DNA from: Flavitalea plasmicola
Lineage (GTDB): Bacteria > Bacteroidota > Bacteroidia > Chitinophagales > Chitinophagaceae
DNA length: 64,000 nt
Reading direction: 5' to 3'
Assembly: GCF_030546645.1 (NCBI RefSeq)
Contig: NZ_JAUOTO010000009.1
Coordinates: 124,001 to 188,000, forward strand
Below the pieces are notes generated by a model that was not told where the DNA came from, ran no database searches, and saw only the letters and a list, made by a program, of their open reading frames with translations. This document shows, one piece after another, positions 53,045 to 61,232 of the stretch. Both the position numbers and the translations under genes were made by a program. Each line of letters starts with the position of its first letter. The first letter of the stretch is position 1.

Positions 53045-54190
53045 ATGAAAAAACTACTTGTTGTATTAGTTGCCTTGCTGGCGCTGACGGTGAGCTGCCG
53101 GAAATTGAACGAAATAAGAAAAGATCTCCGGGATTTTACCCAGGTGAACCTTGTAGATAACAATGGTAAATATAATGCCACCCATATGGACACTACGCTG
53201 ATGAATGCCTGGGGTTTGGCATTTTCTTCCGGGGGAACGCCCTGGGTAAATTCCAACGGAGGCGGGGTCAGCGAGGTCTATACTGCCGAGGGAGCTTTGA
53301 TCCCTGCAAGGCCGGCAGTCAATATTCCTACTTCCACCGATACGATGGGTGGGAATCCCACCGGCATTGTCTTTGCGGGCGGGAAGGGATTCCGGCTTTC
53401 CAATGGCTCGGCTGCAGCCTTTCTTTTCGTAGCTGAAAACGGGATCCTTTCAGGATGGAATGGAGGCGCCGGCAACAATGCCATAAAGATCAGGGATCTT
53501 TCCCCCAATGCTTCGTTCAAGGGCCTGGCTATTTCTTCCTGGGGTACGAATAATTACATCTATGCGACTGATTTCAAAAGCAATAGGATCGTCGTATGGG
53601 ATACGGGTTTCGCGAATGTATCCATGCCATTCAAGGATCCTGCTATTCCCGCGGGGTATAGTCCTTTCAATATCCAGGCGATCGGGGGCTGGTTGTTCGT
53701 GACTTATGCCAAGGTGGGTCCTGATGGAGACGATGTGAAAGGTCCGGGCAATGGTTTTGTAAGCATTTTCAAACCGGACGGTTCTTTTGTTAGCAGGTTT
53801 GCTTCGAACGGTCCGTTGAATTCCCCCTGGGGTGTTGCGGCTGCCGGCGAGAAGTTCCTGGATGCAAATGATATGGGTGATGATGAAGGACATAACAAAA
53901 GTGTAAATAGCAGTGGTTCAGACAGCCATCATGAAGGGATGGATGGCGGGCTTCATCAGGATTCTGTCATACTCGTGGGTAATTTTGGCGATGGCCGGAT
54001 CAATGTTTATAGTCTTCAGGGGCTGTTCCTGGGGCAATTGCAGTCGCATAAGCATACGATCGTGATCGAAGGGTTGTGGGCTTTGGTGTTCCCCCCGACT
54101 ACTTCCACTATAGATAAGGGCAGGCTTTATTTCACGGCGGGGCCTAATGATGAGCAGGATGGGTTGTTTGGGTATTTGATCAAACAGTAG
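53045..54190 (+). CDS. TIGR03118-like lipoprotein, copy 2
   Basis: Paralogue of the gene at 51540, also 381 residues. Lipobox LALTVSC at about 12-18, then RKLNEIRKDLRDFTQVNLV, which parallels the first copy's DLRDFDVVNLR. The same block order is seen: LMNAWGLAFSSGGTPWVNSNGG, PTGIVFAGGKGF, FLFVAENGILSGWNGG, NSPWGVAAAG, GNFGDGRINVY, LQSHKHTIVIEGLWALVFPP. The acidic insert before the last blocks is longer and His/Ser-rich. The frame opens at a TTG at 53036, but the ATG at 53045 fits the lipoprotein signal. Function unknown. Confidence 0.8.
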   Translation: MKKLLVVLVALLALTVSCRKLNEIRKDLRDFTQVNLVDNNGKYNATHMDTTLMNAWGLAFSSGGTPWVNSNGGGVSEVYTAEGALIPARPAVNIPTSTDTMGGNPTGIVFAGGKGFRLSNGSAAAFLFVAENGILSGWNGGAGNNAIKIRDLSPNASFKGLAISSWGTNNYIYATDFKSNRIVVWDTGFANVSMPFKDPAIPAGYSPFNIQAIGGWLFVTYAKVGPDGDDVKGPGNGFVSIFKPDGSFVSRFASNGPLNSPWGVAAAGEKFLDANDMGDDEGHNKSVNSSGSDSHHEGMDGGLHQDSVILVGNFGDGRINVYSLQGLFLGQLQSHKHTIVIEGLWALVFPPTTSTIDKGRLYFTAGPNDEQDGLFGYLIKQ

Positions 54191-54202
54191 TATTATACAT
54201 AT

Positions 54203-54222
54203 TTGAGGTTGGCCTGACGGCC
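54203..54222 (+). repeat. 20-bp direct repeat, copy A
   Basis: TTGAGGTTGGCCTGACGGCC, repeated exactly at 54270-54289. It contains the small inverted repeat GGCC/GGCC around TGAC. A degenerate version (GGGTTGGTCTGACGGAGG) occurs near 52764 in the other intergenic region. Confidence 0.75.
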
Positions 54223-54238
54223 TTCATAGGAGACAGTG

Positions 54239-54268
54239 AGCCCCTTCAGGAGGGGCTTTGCTGTTTTT
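54239..54268 (+). terminator. intrinsic terminator after TIGR03118-like copy 2
   Basis: Perfect 7-bp stem AGCCCCT/AGGGGCT (54239-54245, 54251-54257) with a 5-base loop, followed by the T-rich tail TTGCTGTTTTT. It lies 48 bp after the stop at 54190. Confidence 0.7.
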
Positions 54269-54269
54269 A

Positions 54270-54289
54270 TTGAGGTTGGCCTGACGGCC
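54270..54289 (+). repeat. 20-bp direct repeat, copy B
   Basis: Exact second copy of the repeat at 54203-54222, 67 bp downstream and directly after the terminator. Confidence 0.75.
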
Positions 54290-54319
54290 AGGGTTAGGTT
54301 TTTTTAGACTCTTATTATG

Positions 54320-54371
54320 GCCCTTCGGGCAGACCGCCTGTGGCGGTCTTTGGAGGGGCTTTGCTGTTTTT
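54320..54371 (+). promoter_or_regulatory. paired hairpins with T-rich tail in the leader of the dihaem cytochrome gene
   Basis: GCCCTTCGGGC (54320-54330), then a perfect 8-bp stem AGACCGCC/GGCGGTCT with loop TGT (54331-54349), then GGGGCTTTGCTGTTTTT (54355-54371) and further T. The same order with different stem bases occurs at 52982-53011 before copy 2 of the TIGR03118-like gene. It ends 17 bp before the cytochrome start, so it could be a terminator for read-through or a leader attenuator. Confidence 0.5.
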
Positions 54372-54387
54372 TTCCTATTTTGGCCGC

Positions 54388-55365
54388 ATGAAAAAAGCAA
54401 TTAAGGTCGTATTGATCATTTTAGGCGTGATCGTTCTCGGATTGGTCTGCGTGGTTGTTTTTATTAAGACGGCATTGCCGAATGTCGGCAAGCCGACGGA
54501 TATGAAGGTGCAGGTGACGCCGGGGCGGGTAAAGCGTGGCGAGTACCTGGCCAATCATGTGGCGGCCTGTATGGATTGTCATAGCCGGCGGGATTGGTCC
54601 TTTTATGCCGGGCCATTGAAGAAAGAGATTTTTGGCGGCGGGGGTGAAAAGTTTGGAAAGGAGATAGGTTTTCCAGGGACGCTCTATTCTTCTAATATCA
54701 CGCCGGCAGCACTCAGCGACTGGACGGATGGGGAATTGTTCAGGGCCATTACTACGGGAGAGAACAAGCATGGAAAGGCGCTGTTTCCACTGATGCCTTA
54801 TCCCAACTATGGCAAAACGAATGCCGAGGATATCATGTGCATCATTGCCTATTTGCGGACCCTTCCTGCTGTGAAGAATGAGGTTCCCGCCCATCAGCTG
54901 GATTTCCCTTTGAATATCATTGTTAATACGATGCCTTCCAAGGCGGCGCTTGAAGAAAAACTGGATTCCAATAATGTCATAGGATATGGGAAATATCTTG
55001 TCACTATGGCGGGGTGTACGGAATGTCATAGCAAGGTGGATAAGGGAACGAAGATACCGGGGACGGAGTTCGGAGGTGGGAGGGAGTTTGATTTTCCTAA
55101 TGGGACGGTCGTTACTTCGTCTAATATTACTTTTGATAAAGCGACGGGCATTGGGAACTGGGACAGGAATATTTTTATACGAAAATTCAAGCAGTATACG
55201 GATAGTGGGTATGTTCTGAAGACGGTCGCTGCCGGGGATTTCAATACGCCTATGCCGTGGTTGATGTATGCGGGGATGACGGAGAGTGATCTGGCGGCTA
55301 TTTATGCGTATATAGGGACGGTGAAGCCGATCAGTAATCCGGTGAAGGTGTTTCGGCGGAAGTAG
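54388..55365 (+). CDS. dihaem cytochrome c family protein
   Basis: Membrane-anchored or exported cytochrome of 325 residues with two haem c sites: CMDCH at 61-65 and CTECH near 210. One N-terminal hydrophobic helix (about 7-28). Each haem domain repeats KRGEYL/GYGKYL before the CxxCH and PMPWLMY or PLMPYPNY later, so the protein is an internal duplication. It shares the ITxDxATGIGNW pattern with the monohaem protein at 17297. The ATG at 54388 is preferred; the frame opens upstream at 54340 inside the hairpin region. It converges on the LytTR regulator gene with a 1-bp gap. Partners unknown; dihaem members often receive electrons from membrane dehydrogenases. Confidence 0.85.
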   Translation: MKKAIKVVLIILGVIVLGLVCVVVFIKTALPNVGKPTDMKVQVTPGRVKRGEYLANHVAACMDCHSRRDWSFYAGPLKKEIFGGGGEKFGKEIGFPGTLYSSNITPAALSDWTDGELFRAITTGENKHGKALFPLMPYPNYGKTNAEDIMCIIAYLRTLPAVKNEVPAHQLDFPLNIIVNTMPSKAALEEKLDSNNVIGYGKYLVTMAGCTECHSKVDKGTKIPGTEFGGGREFDFPNGTVVTSSNITFDKATGIGNWDRNIFIRKFKQYTDSGYVLKTVAAGDFNTPMPWLMYAGMTESDLAAIYAYIGTVKPISNPVKVFRRK

Positions 55366-55366
55366 T

Positions 55367-56095
55367 TCATTGGAGGATCTTCCCTCTCATCTTTTCCAGA
55401 AATGCGGGCCGATAGGTCTCGCCCAGCAGGATGCCTTCCTGTACATTGCGCAGCAGTACGGTATTGCCTTCGATGGCTGTGATCTTGTCCACGGCGATGA
55501 TGAAGGACCGGTGGATGCGGAGAAAGCGGGTGGCGGGGAGGCGTTCTTCCAGGTCTTTCATGGTGAGAAGGGCGAGTGTCTTCAAGCCATTGTGATGGAT
55601 GGCCACGTAATTCTTCATGCTTTCGATGTAATCAATGTCTTTAAAATTGATGCGCAGCATTTTGCCTTTCAGCTCTGTTTTTACGAAAAAGTAATCGTCG
55701 AAGCCGGCGTCGGGGGTGGATGATTCGGAGGTGGGCTGGATGGGCTGGGTTTGCTGGATCCTTTGAACGGCCTTGAGGAAGCGGGGGAAGGGGATGGGCT
55801 TGAGCAGGTAGTCTTCTACTTCCAGCTCGAAGCCATCGGTGACGAATTCGCTGTATGCCGTCGTGAGGATGACCTTCGACCGGCCCTGGATGGCGCGGAT
55901 GAAATCAAGGCCGGAGATCTCCGGCATCTGGATGTCCAGGAAGAGCAGGTCGACTTTCTGGCTGTTGAGCAGTTCCAGCGCCTGCAGGGGATTGGTAAAG
56001 GAAGCCAGCAGCTGCAGGGAGGGGATCCGTTTGATATAGTGCTCCAGCACATCGATCGCATGTTGTTCGTCGTCCACAATGATACAGGTGGTCAT
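55367..56095 (-). CDS. LytTR-family response regulator
   Basis: Response regulator of 242 residues. Receiver domain: VDDEQ at 7-11, phospho-acceptor Asp54 in LLFLDIQMPEISG, TTAYSEFVTDGF and YLLKPIPFPRFLKA. LytTR domain from about 135 (FFVKTELKGKMLRINFKDIDYIE) to the end. It is the last gene of the leftward operon, 2 bp after its kinase, and should control genes of the exporter in the same operon or elsewhere. Confidence 0.93.
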   Translation of the reverse strand: MTTCIIVDDEQHAIDVLEHYIKRIPSLQLLASFTNPLQALELLNSQKVDLLFLDIQMPEISGLDFIRAIQGRSKVILTTAYSEFVTDGFELEVEDYLLKPIPFPRFLKAVQRIQQTQPIQPTSESSTPDAGFDDYFFVKTELKGKMLRINFKDIDYIESMKNYVAIHHNGLKTLALLTMKDLEERLPATRFLRIHRSFIIAVDKITAIEGNTVLLRNVQEGILLGETYRPAFLEKMRGKILQ

Positions 56096-56097
56096 GG

Positions 56098-57186
56098 TTA
56101 TAAGTTAATGGAAAGGTCAGCGATATAAGCTTCCCGTTGATCTTTAATATACAAAGAATAATTTTCTCCATAGGCCAGTTCCAGGCGTTTGCGGGTATTT
56201 TCCAGCCCGATGCCGGTGGACAGTTCTTTAGGACCAGTTTTTTTCTTGTTCACACAACGGAAGCGGAGCTTTTTCCCATCGTCGATACAAAGGTCGATGG
56301 TGACGGGGTGGTCAGCGTTCTTCAGGTCCCCGTGTTTGAAAGCGTTCTCCACGAGCGTGATCAGGACGAAGGGCAGGATGCGGAGGTCTTCGGGGTTGCC
56401 CTGGATCGTAAAGGCGACCTGCAGGGCGTTGCCGAAGCGCAGCTGCTGGATCTTAATGATATTATGTACATGCTCGATCTCGCGGGTGAGCAGGACCTTT
56501 CCATCTGTGTCTTCCTCTTTATCGAGCGAATAGCGCATGATCTCCGACAGGGTGAGAATGCCTTCGGACAATTCAGATGAGTAGGGGAGGGAGCGGGCGT
56601 AGAGGAAGTTCAGGGTGTTATGGAGGAAGTGGGGATTGATCTGTGCTTTCAGGAAGAGATAGTCGGCCTGCATCTTTTCTTTTTCCAGCCGGGAGGTGCG
56701 CTGTTCCAGCACTTTTTGATTTTCCGCCTGCCATTTCTTTTCGTCCAGCTGCCGGGTGATGGCAGCGAAGACCAGTGGGAGCGCTATTTGAAATATGGCT
56801 GCGATGGAATAGGAGAAGAGCTTCAGACTTATGTCAAAGACCACCTTAAATTCTTCTTTGCGGATGGTGAGGTCGTTGAGCATGTAGTATGCAAGACTGG
56901 ACAGGAGGAAAATTAAGGTCCACATCAGATAGGAAGGCCACTCAGCCTTTTTAGCCATCAGCCTGTAATATTGATTGAGCACGAAGTAATCAAATACACA
57001 CTGGAAGGCGATGGATACGGCACCCCGGAGGATATAGCGGGCAAGGCTGAACTGCGTCAGGTCAAGGCTCTGGTAGGGGTTTTTGACATAATAGATTATC
57101 CACAACGACAGGCCCAACATAATCCCATTAACGAGGGTGACCCAGAAGCAAACCTTTTTAAATGAGTACCTGTTTTTCCTGTTCAT
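56098..57186 (-). CDS. LytS-type sensor histidine kinase
   Basis: Membrane kinase, 362 residues. Four hydrophobic segments before about 150, a short coiled coil (LDEKKWQAENQKVLEQRTSR), the phosphoacceptor block QINPHFLHNTLNFLYARS, N box LVENAFKHGDLK and glycine motif STGIGLENTRKRLELAYG. All catalytic features are intact, in contrast to the kinase at 19087. It is 3 bp after the ABC ATPase gene in an operon that also encodes the permease. In other phyla, kinases tied to an exporter often sense the exported substrate or its flux (inference here). Confidence 0.92.
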   Translation of the reverse strand: MNRKNRYSFKKVCFWVTLVNGIMLGLSLWIIYYVKNPYQSLDLTQFSLARYILRGAVSIAFQCVFDYFVLNQYYRLMAKKAEWPSYLMWTLIFLLSSLAYYMLNDLTIRKEEFKVVFDISLKLFSYSIAAIFQIALPLVFAAITRQLDEKKWQAENQKVLEQRTSRLEKEKMQADYLFLKAQINPHFLHNTLNFLYARSLPYSSELSEGILTLSEIMRYSLDKEEDTDGKVLLTREIEHVHNIIKIQQLRFGNALQVAFTIQGNPEDLRILPFVLITLVENAFKHGDLKNADHPVTIDLCIDDGKKLRFRCVNKKKTGPKELSTGIGLENTRKRLELAYGENYSLYIKDQREAYIADLSINL

Positions 57187-57189
57187 AAG

Positions 57190-57885
57190 CTAGACTTCAA
57201 AATAAGATTCCAATTCCTGCAGGGTATCGGCGGTGGTATCGATGTCCTTAATAATGCGACCTTTTTCCATCAGTAGGATGCGGTGGCATACTTCTGTGAC
57301 GTGATTCAGGTCATGGCTGCTGATGAGTACGGTGACCCGTTGTTGAGCCGGAAGCTCTTTCAGCATCCGGATCAGGCGCAATTGGGAAGAGGGGTCCAGG
57401 TTGGCAAAGGGTTCGTCCAGGGTCAGCAGCTCCGGCTGCTGCAGGAGGCAGGCGGCGATGCCGACCTTGAACTGGTTGCCTTTAGAAAGGTCCCTGATGT
57501 ATTTTCCGCTGTTGAGGATGCTGCCATCGAAGAAGGCCTCGAAATTTTGCAGGAACTCGTCTACATCGGCTTTTGAGCGTTGGTGTAATTTGCCGATGAA
57601 ATAGAAGTATTCTTCCGGTGTGAGGTAGTTGATCAGGAAGCCTTCGTCAAGGTAAGCGGCTGTGTATCCTTTCCAGTCTTCCGAGACAGCGACGTTCTTT
57701 TCTTTGGAAAGGATCTCGCCCTTGTCAGCCCGGATCAGGTCCAGGAGCAGGCGGAAGAGGGTGGTCTTGCCGGCGCCGTTGTTGCCGACCAGGCCGATGA
57801 TCTCGCCGGTGGGAATGTCCAGCTGCGGGATATTGACGACGATATTACCATTATAGGATTTGACGGTGTCGATGATAGAGAGCAT
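57190..57885 (-). CDS. ABC transporter ATP-binding protein
   Basis: ATPase subunit of 231 residues. Walker A GNNGAGKTT (34-42), Q-loop region before YLDEGFLINYLTPEEYFYF, signature-like LSKGNQFKVGIAACL, Walker B LLTLDEPFANLD and switch His in ISSHDLNHV. The signature LSKGN departs slightly from LSGGQ, as is common in this subgroup. It lies between the DUF5687 permease (36-bp gap) and the LytS kinase, and powers that permease. Confidence 0.93.
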   Translation of the reverse strand: MLSIIDTVKSYNGNIVVNIPQLDIPTGEIIGLVGNNGAGKTTLFRLLLDLIRADKGEILSKEKNVAVSEDWKGYTAAYLDEGFLINYLTPEEYFYFIGKLHQRSKADVDEFLQNFEAFFDGSILNSGKYIRDLSKGNQFKVGIAACLLQQPELLTLDEPFANLDPSSQLRLIRMLKELPAQQRVTVLISSHDLNHVTEVCHRILLMEKGRIIKDIDTTADTLQELESYFEV

Positions 57886-57921
57886 ATGATAAAGTATTGT
57901 ATGTGTTATCGTGATGTGTAA

Positions 57922-59397
57922 TTATTTTTCTCTGAACCCTGCGAGGACGAGGTATTTACGCTTACGGAACTCCCGGACGAGGATGTCGACCCACCAGTTT
58001 TGCAGCAGCAGGCTGATGAGGCCCAGCCCTCCAACGGCGGCAAAGCCTACCCAGGGATCGACAAATCTTGCCAGCGGGTAGAAGAACACATAGGGCGCCA
58101 GGATCAGGGCGAACGAGTACACCCATTGTACAGCGCCTGTGCCCTGGTAGTTGAATGTGGCGCTCTTGCTAAGGTCGATGGCCTTATAGTTATAGGTAGC
58201 CAGGTACACGGATATCACGCTGTTGATCCCGATGTTGTACAGCCAGGCTGCCAGGTGGGTGACGAGCAGCTTCCAGCTGATGAGTCCGTAAAAGGAGGTG
58301 ATGATAAAGATAATGGTGCTGACAGCTGTATACAGCATGAACTTGGACCGTATCCAGGCGGGCAAGCTTATGTTGGAAGACATGAGCCCGTCGAAATAAT
58401 TGCTGTGCCAGGCAAAAAGGAATTGTCCGTAGTTGATGATGAAGATCCCTGTAACAAAGATACCCGTGAATAAGAAGATATACATGTGCGGTTCCTTCAG
58501 GTTATCCTTTGTATAAAAGATAAGACCGTAGGCCATGAAGAGGGCGCTAAGGCGCAGGATATATTTGGGACGTTTGTTACGGAGTATCAGCTTAATGTCC
58601 AGTGCGATCAGTTCGCCTGACAGTCCCATCTGCTCGAGCCAGGTATATTCCCTGGAGGTCTTTTCTTTTTCGGCCGCGATGCCTTCGTCCAGGTAGAGGT
58701 TGCCCAGGAGGAAGCGATAGTTGTTGAACCATGCTGCCAGGCCCAGGGCGACGGGGATCAGGACAAGGGAGGGTGCGGACAGCAGGCGGATGAAAGAAGC
58801 GGATGACCATTTCCCCAGCGAGATGATGTGAAAGTAATCCAGGACAATAAAGGCCATGATCGCTGCGAAGAACCCCACCAGCCACCAGCTGCTGACGATG
58901 GTCCTGCGCTTGATATAAAGGATGAGAAAGTTGTTGAAGATGGTGAGGAAGATGATGGTGGCGATGAAACCCGCTGCTCCTGCCGCGCCATAGGCGTGCG
59001 CCATCTCCATGAATGCAAAAGGCAGGAAGAGGAACAAAGGGACAAGGTTGAGGAAATGGAAGAGGGAGCGTATGTTCAGGAAGGCCACCAGCTTTCGTTT
59101 GGGAATATTTTGACCCAGGTAAGGTTGGGTAGACAGTACAGGTAGCTCCTGCAGGGTGAAGCGCAAGACGACGTCGAAGGAATAATAATAGAAAATAAAG
59201 CTGCAGAAGATGCGGACGATGTCCTGTCCCGGATAGAACTTGTGGAGCATGTGCGGAAAAGTAAAGCCGATGGTGAGGATCGATGCCAGCAGATAGGCGA
59301 TGATCAGGCCGAGCACAATTTGAATGGCGAGGCTTCTACCGGCATTGCGACTACGCCAGAAGGACTTCCATTGATGAGATAGTAACGTAAGGATCAT
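57922..59397 (-). CDS. DUF5687 family membrane protein, ABC permease subunit
   Basis: Polytopic inner-membrane protein of 491 residues with about twelve hydrophobic segments. The N-terminus MILTLLSHQWKSFWRSRNAGRSLAIQI is typical of the DUF5687 family seen in Bacteroidota next to ABC ATPases. It is the first gene of the four-gene operon. There is no second permease gene, so it either forms a homodimer or, given its length, both halves of the channel. Substrate unknown; exporters of this kind often move antimicrobial peptides or lipids. Confidence 0.85.
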   Translation of the reverse strand: MILTLLSHQWKSFWRSRNAGRSLAIQIVLGLIIAYLLASILTIGFTFPHMLHKFYPGQDIVRIFCSFIFYYYSFDVVLRFTLQELPVLSTQPYLGQNIPKRKLVAFLNIRSLFHFLNLVPLFLFLPFAFMEMAHAYGAAGAAGFIATIIFLTIFNNFLILYIKRRTIVSSWWLVGFFAAIMAFIVLDYFHIISLGKWSSASFIRLLSAPSLVLIPVALGLAAWFNNYRFLLGNLYLDEGIAAEKEKTSREYTWLEQMGLSGELIALDIKLILRNKRPKYILRLSALFMAYGLIFYTKDNLKEPHMYIFLFTGIFVTGIFIINYGQFLFAWHSNYFDGLMSSNISLPAWIRSKFMLYTAVSTIIFIITSFYGLISWKLLVTHLAAWLYNIGINSVISVYLATYNYKAIDLSKSATFNYQGTGAVQWVYSFALILAPYVFFYPLARFVDPWVGFAAVGGLGLISLLLQNWWVDILVREFRKRKYLVLAGFREK

Positions 59398-59504
59398 GGG
59401 ATGAGTGGTTTTTGGGGACCGGGACGAAAATAAGCTTAAGAGGGATCAGTTATGAAAAACGATACACGAAAAGGGAGATTAGCGCGACAAAACGGCATTG
59501 CACC

Positions 59505-59538
59505 AAATAAAAAAAGGGCCAGGATAGAAATCCAGCCC
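59505..59538 (-). terminator. intrinsic terminator, leftward, upstream of the DUF5687 gene
   Basis: On the - strand the stem GGGCTGGAT/ATCCTGGCCC (59538-59530 and 59525-59516; one bulge, one GT pair, loop TTCT) is followed directly by seven T (59515-59509) and ATTT. It sits about 108 bp upstream of the DUF5687 start codon and no leftward gene lies upstream, so it would end a short leader or small RNA. The rest of 59398-59793 is AT-rich and holds no gene that I can support. Confidence 0.55.
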
Positions 59539-59758
59539 CGTCTTTAAATCCAATATCCTATGAAAAACCGAATATGTAAATACAATCCGTGTGCCGGGAG
59601 GCCAGAAAAAGCGCGACAGGCAAAAATGTTTTTCATTTATGTTGATAATTAATTGTTTATGTATTAATAGTATTTTCCGAACAGAGGGGTTTTTGCCTGA
59701 TCCATTTCAATTTAATCCCAGCGCCGGAAAGATTTTCCCACGGCAGGAATTGTGGCGC

Positions 59759-59787
59759 TTGCGTCTTCCGGCAAAGCGGTATATTTA
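59759..59787 (+). promoter_or_regulatory. candidate promoter for the amino acid permease gene
   Basis: TTG at 59759-59761, an 18-base spacer and TATATTTA at 59780-59787, one mismatch from TAnnTTTG. The start codon at 59794 lies so close that the message would have almost no leader; either the transcript is leaderless or the match is chance. Confidence 0.33.
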
Positions 59788-59793
59788 GTACTT

Positions 59794-61107
59794 ATGAAGG
59801 ATAAACTTGGTTTCTGGACTGCCACGTCGCTGGTGGTCGGAAGCATGATAGGGGCTGGCGTTTTCTTATTACCGACAGCGATGGCCTCTTTCGGGGGGAT
59901 AAGCCTGTTGGGTTGGATCCTTTCGGGTGTCGGCGCTCTTTCGATCGCCCATATGTTCAGCGAGACCAGCAAGCTGTTGCCGAATATGGATGGGGGGCCT
60001 TATTCTTATTCGCGGCAGGGGTTTGGCGATTTTATCGGCTTCCTGACGGCATGGGGTTATTGGATCTCCATCTGGTGCACCAATGCTGCCATTACCGTGT
60101 CATTGGTGAGCGCGCTGAGCACTTTCTTTCCTATCCTTTCATCGAGCGCCTTTGCGGCAGCCACTACGGGTCTGGCGGCTGTCTGGCTGCTGACGTGGGT
60201 GAACAACCGCGGCATCAGGTCCGGCGGGATCATGCAGCTGGTGACCACCATTTTAAAATTACTACCTCTCCTGTTCGTTGCCGTGGTGGGCGTTTTTTTT
60301 ATCCACTGGGAGAATTTTACTCCTTTCAACCGCAGCGGAAGCACGACCGTCCAGGCTATCACGAGTACGGCAACCATGGCACTCTTTGCTTTCATGGGAG
60401 TGGAATGCGCCACTATTCCTGCGGGAAGCATTGCCAACCCGGAGAAGAACATTCCCCGCGCCACCATGATAGGAACGCTGGCCACCACATTGGTGTATGT
60501 ATTCGGATCTATGAGCGTGATGGGCATTCTTTCTGCGGCGGACCTGGGACATTCCGTGACCCCTTATTCAGATGCTGCTGCGGTGATAGCGGGTCCCCAG
60601 GCCCGTTATTGGGTCTCTGCGGGTGCGGCGGTGGCGTCATTCGGGGCTTTGAACGGTTGGATATTGTCGCAGGGGCAGATCACCTTTGCCGTTGCGAAGG
60701 ATGGATTGTTCCCCCCATTTTTTGAAAAGAAAAACCGTAAGGGCGTGCCGGCATCGGGCACCATCCTTTCCAGCGTATTCCTTTCGTTGATCATGTTGAT
60801 GAATTATACGAAGGGGTTGGCGGAGCAGTTCAAGTTCATGATGTTGATGGCCACGCTCACGGCCCTGCTGCCTTATCTTTTTGTCAGTAGCGCCTATGTC
60901 ATCACCGTGATGCGGCAGCGACCTCCGGCGAGCGCCCGGGGATGGATCCGGGTATTGGTCCCCGCTACGATGGCGTTTATATTCTCACTGCTGGCTATCA
61001 TTGGCGCCGGGGAAGACATCGTATTCTGGGGGTTTATTATCTTGCTGGCGGGTATACCCTTCCATATATGGAATAGCTGGAAGCGACGTGCACTACGGGA
61101 ATTATGA
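59794..61107 (+). CDS. APC-family amino acid permease
   Basis: Inner-membrane transporter of 437 residues with about twelve helices. The first helix carries the family substrate loop VVGSMIGAGVFLLP (residues about 13-26), matching the GSGIG-type motif of the arginine/agmatine antiporter branch; GGPYSYSRQGFGDFIGFLTAWGYWIS follows near 69-94. FAFMGVECATIPAGSIANPEKNIPRAT near 200-226 is the typical TM6/loop region. The ATG at 59794 is preferred over an upstream GTG-type start at 59752. It is monocistronic. Substrate probably a cationic or neutral amino acid; not resolved. Confidence 0.9.
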   Translation: MKDKLGFWTATSLVVGSMIGAGVFLLPTAMASFGGISLLGWILSGVGALSIAHMFSETSKLLPNMDGGPYSYSRQGFGDFIGFLTAWGYWISIWCTNAAITVSLVSALSTFFPILSSSAFAAATTGLAAVWLLTWVNNRGIRSGGIMQLVTTILKLLPLLFVAVVGVFFIHWENFTPFNRSGSTTVQAITSTATMALFAFMGVECATIPAGSIANPEKNIPRATMIGTLATTLVYVFGSMSVMGILSAADLGHSVTPYSDAAAVIAGPQARYWVSAGAAVASFGALNGWILSQGQITFAVAKDGLFPPFFEKKNRKGVPASGTILSSVFLSLIMLMNYTKGLAEQFKFMMLMATLTALLPYLFVSSAYVITVMRQRPPASARGWIRVLVPATMAFIFSLLAIIGAGEDIVFWGFIILLAGIPFHIWNSWKRRALREL

Positions 61108-61232
61108 GTAGCGTATCACGTTGCTATAATATAGGATTTTTTTTTCATATAAAAAATCTGTTTTTGATGCAGCATTTCTTAAATTAAGGTTCAGATTCCA
61201 ATTTATTTATCGACTCTTAAAGTGAGATTCCC

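Noticed and set aside
52700..54390. Repeated elements as a CRISPR array
   Set aside because: Copies are few, unequally spaced, lie outside any spacer pattern and no cas gene is near; they look like terminators and leader hairpins.
59560..59652. 30-residue ORF in the intergenic region before the amino acid permease
   Set aside because: AT-rich, no recognisable product or spacing to a partner; more likely leader or non-coding sequence.
59638..59666. TATGTTGAT and TATGTATTA as a possible LytTR site for the exporter operon
   Set aside because: The copies are 20 bp apart instead of 21, the second matches poorly, and the region is so AT-rich that chance matches are expected.
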